Source of the DNA: Mucilaginibacter pankratovii
GTDB lineage: Bacteria > Bacteroidota > Bacteroidia > Sphingobacteriales > Sphingobacteriaceae
Assembly (NCBI RefSeq): GCF_014773265.1
Contig: NZ_JACWMY010000010.1
Coordinates: 228,663-292,662, forward strand
Direction of reading: 5' to 3'
Length of the DNA: 64,000 nt
Shown here: one piece after another, positions 8,427-15,839 of the stretch
How the letters are laid out: each line of letters opens with the position of its first letter
Position numbering within the stretch: position 1 is the first letter of the stretch
Program-made: the position numbers and the translations under genes
Notes under the pieces: generated by a model
Databases searched by the model: none
Seen by the model: only the letters and a program-made list of their open reading frames with translations
What the model was told of the DNA's origin: nothing

Positions 8427-10310
8427 ATGCAAGAAAAAGGATCTATTTCGATACACACCGAAAACATTTTCCCTATCATTAAAAAGTTTTTATACTCTGA
8501 TAACGAGATATTTCTGCGCGAGCTGGTTTCTAACGCCGTGGATGCGACGCAAAAAATTAAGCGTTTAGCGTCATTAGGGCAGTACAACGGCGAGCTTGGC
8601 AACCTGCGTGTGGAAGTAGCTTTTGATGCAGACAAAAAGACCATCACCATATCTGATAACGGTTTGGGGATGACGGCCGAAGAAATAAAAAAATACATTA
8701 ACCAGATCGCTTTCTCGGGCGCTACCGAATTTGTGGAGAAATTTAAGGAAGCAAAAGATGCCAACGAGATCATCGGCCGTTTTGGGCTTGGTTTTTATTC
8801 GGCATTTATGGTGGCCGACCGTGTGGATATTGAAACCCTAAGCTACCAGGAAGGCGCAGAACCCGCCCGCTGGACCTGCGACGGCAGCACCGAGTTTGAA
8901 ATAAGCGAAGGCAGTCTTGTAGAACGCGGTACCGAAATCACCCTGCATATCAATGCCGAAAGCGAAGAATTCCTGGATAAGCAAAAACTACAGGGAATTC
9001 TGGACAAATACGCTAAATTCCTGCCTGTACCAATCAAATTTGGCACAACTACACAGGAAGAAGAAGACGGCGAGGACGAAGAAGGCAAACCAAAATACGT
9101 ATCGGTTGAAACGGATAACATCATCAACGATACCACTCCTATCTGGACAAAATCGCCAAGCGAACTGAAGGACGAAGATTACCTGAAATTCTACAAAGAG
9201 CTTTACCCGTACAGCGAAGACCCCTTGTTCTGGATCCACCTGAATGTGGATTACCCGTTCAACCTTACCGGTGTATTGTACTTCCCGAAGCTGAAGAACG
9301 ATTTCGAGATCACTAAGAATAAGATCAAATTGTTCAGTCGCCAGGTGTTCATTACCGATGAGGTGAAGGACATCGTTCCTGAGTTTTTGATGCTGCTGCA
9401 CGGCGTTATCGATTCACCGGATATCCCGCTGAACGTATCGCGCAGCTTCCTGCAAGCCGATAGTGCCGTTAAAAAGATCAATACCTATATCACCAAAAAA
9501 GTAGCTGATAAATTAGCAGACCTGTTTAAAAGCGACCGTAAAGGTTTCGAAGAAAAATGGGGCGATATTGGCCTGTTTGTGAAATACGGTATGATCAGCG
9601 AAGACAAGTTTTACGATAAGGCAAAGGATTTCGTTTTGGTTACCAACACCCAAAAAGAAAACTTCACCCTTGCCGAATATAAAGACAAGGTTGAGCCTAC
9701 CCAGACCGATAAAGACGGGCAACTGGTTTACATCTACACCAACGATCCGGAGAAACAGGATGCGTTCATCCAGTCGGCCACTAAAAAGGGGTATGATGTT
9801 ATGGTGATGAACTCGCCGATAGATACCCATTTCATTAGTCAGCTGGAGCAGAAATTAGAAAAAACACAATTAAAACGTGTGGACGCTGATGTTGCTGATA
9901 AACTGATCAAAAAGGATGAGAACCCGGAATCGGTATTAACCGAAGAGCAATCAACCAAGATCAAAGAGATCTTTGATAAGGCCATCAACAAGCCTGCTTA
10001 CAAAGTGAAGCTGGAAAGCCTTAGTCCGGACGAGTTGCCGGTAACCGTTACCATGGACGAGTTTATGCGCCGTATGAAAGATATGGCTGCCATGGGCGGT
10101 GGTATGAGCTTTTACGGCAGTATGCCCGATAACTACAACGTAATTGTAAACGGTAACCACAAACTCATCTCCAAAATATTGGCTGATGAGAATACCGATG
10201 CACAGGCACAATTGGCCAAACAGGCGTTTGACCTGGCCCTGCTTTCGCAAGGTTTGTTAACAGGTGCTGAGTTGACAGAATTTGTGAACAGGAGCGTGAG
10301 TTTGATTTAA
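8427..10310 (+). CDS. htpG: Molecular chaperone HtpG (Hsp90)
   Basis: A 627-residue cytoplasmic Hsp90 chaperone. The N-terminal GHKL ATPase shows the classic elements: SDNEIFLRELVSNAVDA (helix carrying the catalytic Glu and Asn), ISDNGLGMT, the lid region and GRFGLGFYSAFMVAD. The middle domain (about 230-500) includes LYFPK, LPLNVSRSFLQ-like (here IPLNVSRSFLQAD) and the arginine that contacts ATP. The C-terminal dimerisation region ends in a long helical tail. Length fits bacterial HtpG. It stands alone as a single gene with its own probable terminator at 10474-10504, after an intervening palindromic repeat. I see no clear housekeeping -7 box upstream. Confidence 0.98.
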   Translation: MQEKGSISIHTENIFPIIKKFLYSDNEIFLRELVSNAVDATQKIKRLASLGQYNGELGNLRVEVAFDADKKTITISDNGLGMTAEEIKKYINQIAFSGATEFVEKFKEAKDANEIIGRFGLGFYSAFMVADRVDIETLSYQEGAEPARWTCDGSTEFEISEGSLVERGTEITLHINAESEEFLDKQKLQGILDKYAKFLPVPIKFGTTTQEEEDGEDEEGKPKYVSVETDNIINDTTPIWTKSPSELKDEDYLKFYKELYPYSEDPLFWIHLNVDYPFNLTGVLYFPKLKNDFEITKNKIKLFSRQVFITDEVKDIVPEFLMLLHGVIDSPDIPLNVSRSFLQADSAVKKINTYITKKVADKLADLFKSDRKGFEEKWGDIGLFVKYGMISEDKFYDKAKDFVLVTNTQKENFTLAEYKDKVEPTQTDKDGQLVYIYTNDPEKQDAFIQSATKKGYDVMVMNSPIDTHFISQLEQKLEKTQLKRVDADVADKLIKKDENPESVLTEEQSTKIKEIFDKAINKPAYKVKLESLSPDELPVTVTMDEFMRRMKDMAAMGGGMSFYGSMPDNYNVIVNGNHKLISKILADENTDAQAQLAKQAFDLALLSQGLLTGAELTEFVNRSVSLI

Positions 10311-10335
10311 TAACGCAACGTACGCAGGGCTATTT

Positions 10336-10460
10336 ACTCACCCCGACTACGCTACGCTGGTCGACCCTCTCTGCTTCGCAAAGAGGGTTAAGAAAAAACT
10401 CCGCACCCTCTTTACCGTAGATAGAGAGGGTCGGACAGCGATAGCGCATCCGGAGTGAGT
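10336..10460. repeat. Composite palindrome, family B, copy 1
   Basis: The ends ACTCACCCCG and CGGAGTGAGT are inverted copies. Inside are CCCTCTCTGCTTCGCAAAGAGGG and a hairpin-like ACCCTCTTTACCG/AGAGAGGGT, and arms of the form ACAGCGATAGCGCATCCGG. A second copy with the same order is at 45959-46077. The 10311-10745 gap otherwise holds a terminator and no convincing gene. Confidence 0.8.
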
Positions 10461-10473
10461 CCTAACCACTACA

Positions 10474-10504
10474 CAAAGCCATCCTCCAAAGGGGTGGCTT
10501 TTTG
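10474..10504 (+). terminator. Probable intrinsic terminator downstream of htpG
   Basis: The stem AAAGCCATCC pairs with GGGTGGCTTT around the loop TCCAAAG, followed by a T run. It lies beyond the family B repeat, about 165 bases after the htpG stop. Confidence 0.65.
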
Positions 10505-10745
10505 TTGCCCTGAATTATTTTGCCTGCACTTTATGGAATCTCCCCTCCCACTGCATCCTACCTGTAAAAACACAAGAACATGAAAAAGATAACAAACAGG
10601 CAGAAGGTTTACGGGCCGGTGGGATTAAACCAAATAGCGCTAAAAAAGCCTAAACCAATACAGACGCTTTTAGCATTTAAACTTATTGATAACTATACTG
10701 TTATACATCAAACAAGCGTTATATTTATACCATAATACATTAACA

Positions 10746-11261
10746 ATGAAAACTTTAGTAAAAATCATCTTCACCTTTATTATAGCGGTTTCCGCCATAC
10801 AGCCCGGGCTGGCACAAAATAAAAAAGCCGACAAAAAAGCAGCAAAAGAAGCCGAGATAAAGCAATTGATGCAATCTAAAAACTACCTGTTTAAAGCGCA
10901 GTTTATGTACCCCATGGGCGGTACGCAACAGTACCTCACCAGCGATTACGATGTAAAGGTTGGGCAGGATACCCTTGTATCTTATTTACCCTACTTTGGC
11001 GTGGTTTTTTTTAACGCGGGATATAATAATCCATCCGAATCGGGGATTCAATTTACTTCTACCAAATTCGATTATAACCTCGAAGAAAAAACAAACGGCA
11101 GTTATATGGTTTATATAAAACCTAAGGACACCAAAAACACCGCTCAAATGATCCTGAACGTTTCGTCTAACGGCTATGCGAGCCTGTCGGTACAAAGCAA
11201 TAACAGGCAAATGATCCGTTTTGGTGGGTTTATAGTAGAAATTCCGAAGGCTAAAATATAA
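10746..11261 (+). CDS. DUF4251 domain-containing secreted protein
   Basis: A 171-residue exported protein. The N-terminus MKTLVKIIFTFIIAVSAIQPGLAQ is a signal peptide with cleavage likely after LAQ. A lysine/alanine-rich stretch (KKADKKAAKEAEIK) follows, then the DUF4251 core: YLFKAQFMYPMGG, a strand with VSYLPYFGVVF, and YNPSESGIQF-like (here YNNPSESGIQF). This family is widespread in Bacteroidota and has no established function; the all-beta pattern suggests a small periplasmic binding fold. I chose the ATG at 10746 since the upstream in-frame TTG adds no signal. The following unknown gene starts 4 bases after its stop, so the two are likely one operon. Confidence 0.9.
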   Translation: MKTLVKIIFTFIIAVSAIQPGLAQNKKADKKAAKEAEIKQLMQSKNYLFKAQFMYPMGGTQQYLTSDYDVKVGQDTLVSYLPYFGVVFFNAGYNNPSESGIQFTSTKFDYNLEEKTNGSYMVYIKPKDTKNTAQMILNVSSNGYASLSVQSNNRQMIRFGGFIVEIPKAKI

Positions 11262-11265
11262 TACT

Positions 11266-11538
11266 ATGCTAAAAATTAACATCCCGGGAGGCCCGGATAA
11301 CGTATCACAGGACCTGCTAAATCAATACGGCATTCCGCAACCGCTTAATGGTACAGATATAGAGATCAACGGCGATACCGTGTTGTTATTTGACGACGAG
11401 CAGCAGGCAGTTGCCTACCTGGATGGGCTGGAAGAATTCGCATCATCAATAGACGACCACTCCCCTGCCAAAAATATAATAAGCCTTATTGTAAGCGCCA
11501 TCGGCAACGATGAATTTGTGCAGACGTACTTACAATAA
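11266..11538 (+). CDS. Unknown small acidic protein
   Basis: A 90-residue soluble protein without signal peptide or membrane helix. I do not recognise it. It is acidic (several DD, DDE and EE groups) and contains the segment NGDTVLLFDDEQQAVAYLDGLEE. It begins 4 bases after the DUF4251 gene, so it is probably co-transcribed, but one product is exported and the other is not. A family A palindrome starts 18 bases downstream. Confidence 0.65.
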   Translation: MLKINIPGGPDNVSQDLLNQYGIPQPLNGTDIEINGDTVLLFDDEQQAVAYLDGLEEFASSIDDHSPAKNIISLIVSAIGNDEFVQTYLQ

Positions 11539-11556
11539 GGTTTGTGGAAAATCGAG

Positions 11557-11634
11557 GCCTCACCCAGCCCTCTCCAAAGGAGAGGGTTCTAAATATTTTT
11601 CAAGTCCTCTCCTTTGGAGAGGATTAGGTGAAGC
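11557..11634. repeat. Composite palindromic repeat, family A, copy 2
   Basis: The cleanest copy of family A: outer arms GCCTCACCCAGCC and GGATTAGGTGAAGC, inner hairpins CTCTCCAAAGGAGAG and TCCTCTCCTTTGGAGAGGA, separated by an AT-rich 20-base spacer. It lies exactly between two convergent genes and may serve as a bidirectional terminator. Confidence 0.8.
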
Positions 11635-11637
11635 TGC

Positions 11638-12567
11638 TTAAGCGATCAGATTTTTATTGATATAGCCAATGCTGCTTACCATGCTGGCAAACGGGTCTTT
11701 CGGCATATCGTGCTCCACAAAAAAGTGTTCCATACCGGCGGTTTTTGCAGCAGCAAAAATGGGTTTAAAGTCGATGGTGCCGCTGCCTACCGGTAAAACG
11801 GTTTCGCGTGCTGCATCCAGGTCCTTCACATGCCAAAGCGGGAAACGGCCGGGGTGTTGTTTAAACATCTCCACCGGGTCTTTACCACCTTTTATAGACC
11901 ATGCCAGGTCGAGCTCAAACTTTAAATTCTTCGGGTCGGTTTCAGCCAAAAACAGGTCGTAAGGTATTTTGCCTTCGACCGCGCGGAACTCTGCATCGTG
12001 GTTGTGGTAGCAGAATTGCAGGCCTGCTTTTTTGGCCAGTTCGGCGCTTTTGTTTAATGTATCTATCGAGAGCTTAATTTCTTCTAATGAGGTGATGGGC
12101 GTGCTGGCGCAAACCAGGTATTTTACGCCACCCTCGGCAGCTTCGTCAACCAGTTGCTGCATATTATCGCGCAGGTTGGCCATTGGTGGTATTACTATCG
12201 GTTTGCCATCTGGCCCGGCAGGCATTTTTGCGCCCGGAGGCAGTTTAAAAGGCGCACCCAGTACGTGGTGGCTTTTCCATGCGAGTCCCTCGCCGTTCAC
12301 CATCGCTTTAAACTCTTTAGGTTTTAAACCGTAGTACCCCCCTTTTTTACTGAAGGCCGATTCTATCTCTTTATACCCCGCTGCCGAAACTTTGCTTAGC
12401 GTACCCTTTACGTCGGCATCCATTACGTTAAAAAAGGTGAACAGCTGTATCCCAACCGCATGTTTGCCTTTAAAGTTTAAAAGAGAAGCCGCCTTGCCCG
12501 ATAAAGCCACGCCGCCAATGGCCAGTGTACCGGCCGTTTTTAAGAAATTACGCCTGTTATTATTCAT
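11638..12567 (-). CDS. Secreted sugar phosphate isomerase/epimerase-like TIM barrel
   Basis: A 309-residue member of the xylose-isomerase-like TIM-barrel family. The N-terminus NNNRRNFLKTAGTLAIGG carries a twin-arginine motif, so it is probably exported folded to the periplasm. The barrel shows GIQLFTF, YKEIESAF, WKSHHVLGAPF, a YLVCAST strand, LQFCYHNHDAEF (metal-binding His/Glu type), LKFELDLAW (metal Asp/Glu), WHVKDLD and a final FVEHD strand. These residues match the usual metal ligands of the family. Substrate and reaction are unknown; members include epimerases, dehydratases and 3-keto-sugar enzymes. A neighbouring GH43 gene on the same strand suggests a role in plant or fungal glycan use. 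Confidence 0.9.
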   Translation of the reverse strand: MNNNRRNFLKTAGTLAIGGVALSGKAASLLNFKGKHAVGIQLFTFFNVMDADVKGTLSKVSAAGYKEIESAFSKKGGYYGLKPKEFKAMVNGEGLAWKSHHVLGAPFKLPPGAKMPAGPDGKPIVIPPMANLRDNMQQLVDEAAEGGVKYLVCASTPITSLEEIKLSIDTLNKSAELAKKAGLQFCYHNHDAEFRAVEGKIPYDLFLAETDPKNLKFELDLAWSIKGGKDPVEMFKQHPGRFPLWHVKDLDAARETVLPVGSGTIDFKPIFAAAKTAGMEHFFVEHDMPKDPFASMVSSIGYINKNLIA

Positions 12568-12705
12568 TATAATTTAGTGTTTGTTTACTTGGTAAGTAAA
12601 TCTAAATCAATAAAATCGAATAAAAAAATATTATTGTGTCTTTTTAACGCAATAGGCGTTTTGGTGAATGGTTAATAGAGAGTGGTTACAGAAAAATAAG
12701 ATTCC

Positions 12706-12768
12706 CATTCCCTCCCTGGGGAGGGGTGTGCAGGAAATGAGCGCAGATGCGGGGAGGGGTTTAGCCAC
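12706..12768. repeat. Degenerate family A-like palindrome in a 319-base gene-free gap
   Basis: The stretch contains CCCTCCCTGGGGAGGGG and a second GCGGGGAGGGG arm, like a decayed family A element. The surrounding gap (12568-12886) has further GC-rich, partly palindromic DNA (around 12789-12860) but no open reading frame I would defend. Confidence 0.45.
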
Positions 12769-12886
12769 ATAGTAAGTTAACATTCATGGCGCTCCCTGCG
12801 GGCCAGGCTATACGCTCATACTACACGGGCCTTAGCCACATGGCCGGTATCCGCTCCTATCCTTAGCGCATTTTTTTCTGAACAAA

Positions 12887-14398
12887 CTACTTAATAAGTA
12901 TCTGGTATTTCAGCTCTCCTCCCTGTTCGGATGACATAAATGTAACACCACCATCGGTACTTATTGATGCAGAGACTGAATGTGTTTTTACCTTTGCATG
13001 AGCAACCCCGTAACAACCCGCTGTAGATGCTGACTTCAAGACAATGACATACTCCTGCCCTTTTGCTACCCGGATATTCGGTCTAATAAAAATATTCCTT
13101 GCCGACCAGCCCACTTCCTCAACCGGGATACTTTTAGATGCCAGGGCTTTGCCTGTGGCTAAATGATTGGCACCTGCTTTATATATGTCAATCACCAACG
13201 GTGCATTGGGCGTGTTATTTTGAAACACTGTGATACTGAACTTACTCAATAATGTTGAACGCAAAACTTTAAATGTTTGCGACCGCTGCACTTGTCCGCC
13301 TATATCGCATTTCAAATCCCAAATATCATCCAGGGATCGACCAGGCTTAACGCCGGGTTTGGCTGTAGGCATGCTATATTCCACAGCGCATTGTAAGGGC
13401 TTGATAGAACCGTCTTCATTAAAAGCAAGCGGCGCCCAGTAAAAATTAGCCAGCGCTTCGTTTTTGGCGGCGTTGTTCCACAGGTCGCTGCCGTAGAGAT
13501 AGATGGTTTCCTTGTTTACTTTAAGGGTTGATACAAACGAGGGCTGCCCGCCGCAGGAATTATCGCTGATCTTCGTGGGTTTAGACCAGGGGCCCAATGG
13601 CGACTTCGCAGTACGGTAAGATGTACCCGTGCCCGAACAATACCCGCAATTCGGGTCGGAATAAACCACGTAGTAAATACCTTTGCGTTTAAATAAGCCG
13701 GGCGCTTCGGTTTCGCCTTCGGTGACGCGTTTTACAACTTCACCTGTGCCGGTTAAATAGTCGGCGCTTAGTTTCTCTATCACGATGGTACCTTTGGTGC
13801 GCCAGTCGGTATAGGCCAGGTATGCCGTGCCGTCGTCATCTATAAATGTATCATGGTCGCCGTTGTTTAAGCCTGCTGCGGGCATATCGCTGTTTACGGC
13901 GAGGTGTGGTTCAGCAACTTCGTTAAAAGGGCCAACAGGCGTTTTGCTGGTGAACACACGGTACCCCACCACATTATCGTAAACGTTTATCCAAAGCACG
14001 TACAGTTTTGTTTTTGCATTGTAGACCACATGCGGGCGAAAGCAGCCATAAGTTTTACCATCGCAGCGCGACTGCCAAACGGGTGTTTTGGCATCGAACA
14101 GGAATCCCTCGTCCGTCCAGTTCACCATATCTTTTGAGGAATAACTTTTAAACCCGCAGAAGGGCGCCGTTTTATTCCCCCACTGAAAACCACAATCGTA
14201 ACTGGTGCCGTACAGGTAATACGTACCGTCGAAATAAGCGATCTCACCATCATGCGCATCCACCGCATCGCCCAGAGTGCTAAAGCGGGTTATCTGTTTG
14301 CCTTCCCTATTGAAGTTTTTGATTTGGGCGAAGGCAGGGATGCAGAATATTGAGAATGTTAAAGAAGCAAGGATAATTGAGGTGAGGAGTTTTCTCAT
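12887..14398 (-). CDS. Glycoside hydrolase family 43-like secreted protein
   Basis: A 503-residue exported protein with a signal peptide (MRKLLTSIILASLTFSIFCIPAFA) and a five-bladed beta-propeller. The first blade holds the likely catalytic base in VDAHDGEIAYFDGTYYLYG. Further blades show FRPHVVYNAKTKLYVLWIN, HDTFIDDDGTAYLAYTDW and the probable catalytic acid in EGETEAPGLFKRKGIYYVVYS. This arrangement is typical of GH43 arabinofuranosidases, xylosidases and galactan-acting exo-enzymes; I cannot fix the subfamily. From about residue 370 a C-terminal beta-rich domain with an aromatic pattern could be a carbohydrate-binding unit. It reads away from the divergent lipoprotein gene; a -7-like box lies at 14424-14431. 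Confidence 0.9.
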   Translation of the reverse strand: MRKLLTSIILASLTFSIFCIPAFAQIKNFNREGKQITRFSTLGDAVDAHDGEIAYFDGTYYLYGTSYDCGFQWGNKTAPFCGFKSYSSKDMVNWTDEGFLFDAKTPVWQSRCDGKTYGCFRPHVVYNAKTKLYVLWINVYDNVVGYRVFTSKTPVGPFNEVAEPHLAVNSDMPAAGLNNGDHDTFIDDDGTAYLAYTDWRTKGTIVIEKLSADYLTGTGEVVKRVTEGETEAPGLFKRKGIYYVVYSDPNCGYCSGTGTSYRTAKSPLGPWSKPTKISDNSCGGQPSFVSTLKVNKETIYLYGSDLWNNAAKNEALANFYWAPLAFNEDGSIKPLQCAVEYSMPTAKPGVKPGRSLDDIWDLKCDIGGQVQRSQTFKVLRSTLLSKFSITVFQNNTPNAPLVIDIYKAGANHLATGKALASKSIPVEEVGWSARNIFIRPNIRVAKGQEYVIVLKSASTAGCYGVAHAKVKTHSVSASISTDGGVTFMSSEQGGELKYQILIK

Positions 14399-14423
14399 AA
14401 TTAAACGAAAATGTGGGGATAAA

Positions 14424-14431
14424 CAAACCTA
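14424..14431 (-). promoter_or_regulatory. -7 box of the GH43 gene (TAGGTTTG)
   Basis: On the minus strand TAGGTTTG matches the Bacteroidota -7 consensus TAnnTTTG and lies 25 bases before the ATG. No TTTG or TTG is found 19-20 bases further upstream, so only half the promoter is supported. Confidence 0.45.
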
Positions 14432-14576
14432 ATAAAAAGGATCATTTATCGGGCTGTTTTTTATCAGGGGGCTGTTTGATTTATTGCATTAGTAAATCGT
14501 AGCTGTAATATTGGTAGCTTTACCCTAATCAATTTAACCCTAATCACAACCAAACAGCAGGCATCATTACTACCAA

Positions 14577-15203
14577 ATGAAAATACCTAATCTTATAATA
14601 CTATTCGCTCTGTTCATGGCTGCTTGCGGGAACAATAAACCAGCGGCTGTAAAGTCGGACACTACAGCAGTTATGCATGTGAGCCCTGCCCCTGCCCGCG
14701 TTATCGATACAACAAGAAACACCGACGTTTTAGATACCATTCACATGCTATTAAATTATACTGCCGACCGGTTTTTTTCGGATACGGTTGAAAAGGATAA
14801 ATTTAATATTACACTGTATGGCAAAGGGATACTTACGGGTACTGTCGTCTTCGAGATAACCGGCCATGACGGAAGGCAACTCAACAAGGAGGCATTTACC
14901 GCGACAGATCTGTTGGGCGATATGGAAGATGTTTTAAATACCAAACAAAAGATAGACACCATAAACGCCCGTATGGCACATTTTTTTGACGAGAACCGGT
15001 TTGTTTCTCCGGCTATTGGCGACAATCATACGCCAGAAAATGATTATATCGAAGCGGATGAATCTGAAAAAGCCGATTGGAATGAAATAAAGGCAATCGC
15101 AAGTTCAGTAGGATTCTTTTATAATTATGGGTATGAAGGAACTTATGGCATTGCTTATTCCAAAAAGAAAAAGAAAGCGGTATATATATTTGAAAGCGAC
15201 TAA
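14577..15203 (+). CDS. Unknown lipoprotein
   Basis: A 208-residue putative lipoprotein. The signal MKIPNLIILFALFMAAC ends in a lipobox AAC, with the acylated Cys at 17. A threonine/proline-rich linker follows, then a folded part beginning about residue 55 (LNYTADRFF) and ending in YGIAYSKKKKKAVYIFESD. I do not recognise the family. The stop codon is only 4 bases before a fossil of the GH63 3' end, so this gene probably once was the direct convergent neighbour of the GH63 gene. Confidence 0.75.
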   Translation: MKIPNLIILFALFMAACGNNKPAAVKSDTTAVMHVSPAPARVIDTTRNTDVLDTIHMLLNYTADRFFSDTVEKDKFNITLYGKGILTGTVVFEITGHDGRQLNKEAFTATDLLGDMEDVLNTKQKIDTINARMAHFFDENRFVSPAIGDNHTPENDYIEADESEKADWNEIKAIASSVGFFYNYGYEGTYGIAYSKKKKKAVYIFESD

Positions 15204-15205
15204 AT

Positions 15206-15258
15206 TCAATGATGCAAACAATTCGCAATCAACTCTGTCCAGTCGGTTTAGTGGGAGA
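15206..15258 (-). pseudogene. Fossil copy of the GH63 gene 3' end
   Basis: This stretch aligns without gaps over about 53 bases, with 8-9 differences, to 15839-15891, which encodes the last residues and stop of the GH63 gene. Read on the minus strand it gives SH*TDWTELIANCLHH*, against SHQTGWTGLIANCLYH* in the intact gene: one new stop, two glycines lost, and the same terminal stop. Homology ends abruptly after the last 17 codons. It is therefore a decayed duplicate, probably the original 3' end left behind when the DNA carrying the next gene was inserted. Confidence 0.82.
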
Positions 15259-15260
15259 CC

Positions 15261-15764
15261 TCAACGGTAAACTCTTTTCCCCTTTTTTAAAATATTACCT
15301 TCACCATCGTATACAGTGATATAATCTTCGTTATAGGTTCTGTCTTGTATACCTAATTTATCCAATAATTCATTGGCTTTTTGTCTAATAATCTTCCAGG
15401 TTGGGTCGCTTTCTATACAGTCCCAATCCCAAATATTGTCCGGGATATCATCTGTAGCTTGCTTAAAAGCCAATAATTCTGGTTTCAAAGAGTCATCTAT
15501 TGCATTATTCCGAAATACAGTTTCAAAGCAAACTGGCGTAAACGCAGCATCTATTTCTGATTCGAGCTCAAAAAGCGGATCAAATGCAGGGCCGGCTAAT
15601 TTGTCCAACTCGCTTGATGTTAACGAAAAAAGAATTATGGCGTTGATTAGATTTGTGTAGTAAAAATCTACGCCTTCGTCATATTTGAGTTGCTCTTGAA
15701 TTTCAGGTGAAATCTTTGTGGCAGCTTCCTTTATCCCGAATATCGATTTAAAATTGATTTTCAT
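15261..15764 (-). CDS. Unknown acidic protein, possible orphan immunity-type gene
   Basis: A 167-residue soluble acidic protein with no signal peptide or membrane helix. I do not recognise the family. It is rich in D, E and aromatic residues (for example DNIWDWDCIESDPTW), a composition often seen in small immunity proteins, but this is only a resemblance. The DNA is visibly more AT-rich than the flanking genes, and the gene lies exactly between the intact GH63 3' end and its decayed duplicate, so it looks acquired. It is on the same strand as the GH63 gene and 75 bases downstream of it. Confidence 0.7.
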   Translation of the reverse strand: MKINFKSIFGIKEAATKISPEIQEQLKYDEGVDFYYTNLINAIILFSLTSSELDKLAGPAFDPLFELESEIDAAFTPVCFETVFRNNAIDDSLKPELLAFKQATDDIPDNIWDWDCIESDPTWKIIRQKANELLDKLGIQDRTYNEDYITVYDGEGNILKKGKRVYR

Positions 15765-15839
15765 ACTCCACCGTCAGTTCTCACCGAGAAACATAAATGT
15801 ACCTATTCGTTTTACAAACTAAACTATTCAATCCCCTCC

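Noticed and set aside
10580..10735. 51-codon frame starting MKKITNRQKVYGPVG
   Set aside because: No family, no promoter, and it overlaps the probable control region of the DUF4251 gene; could be a small protein but support is lacking.
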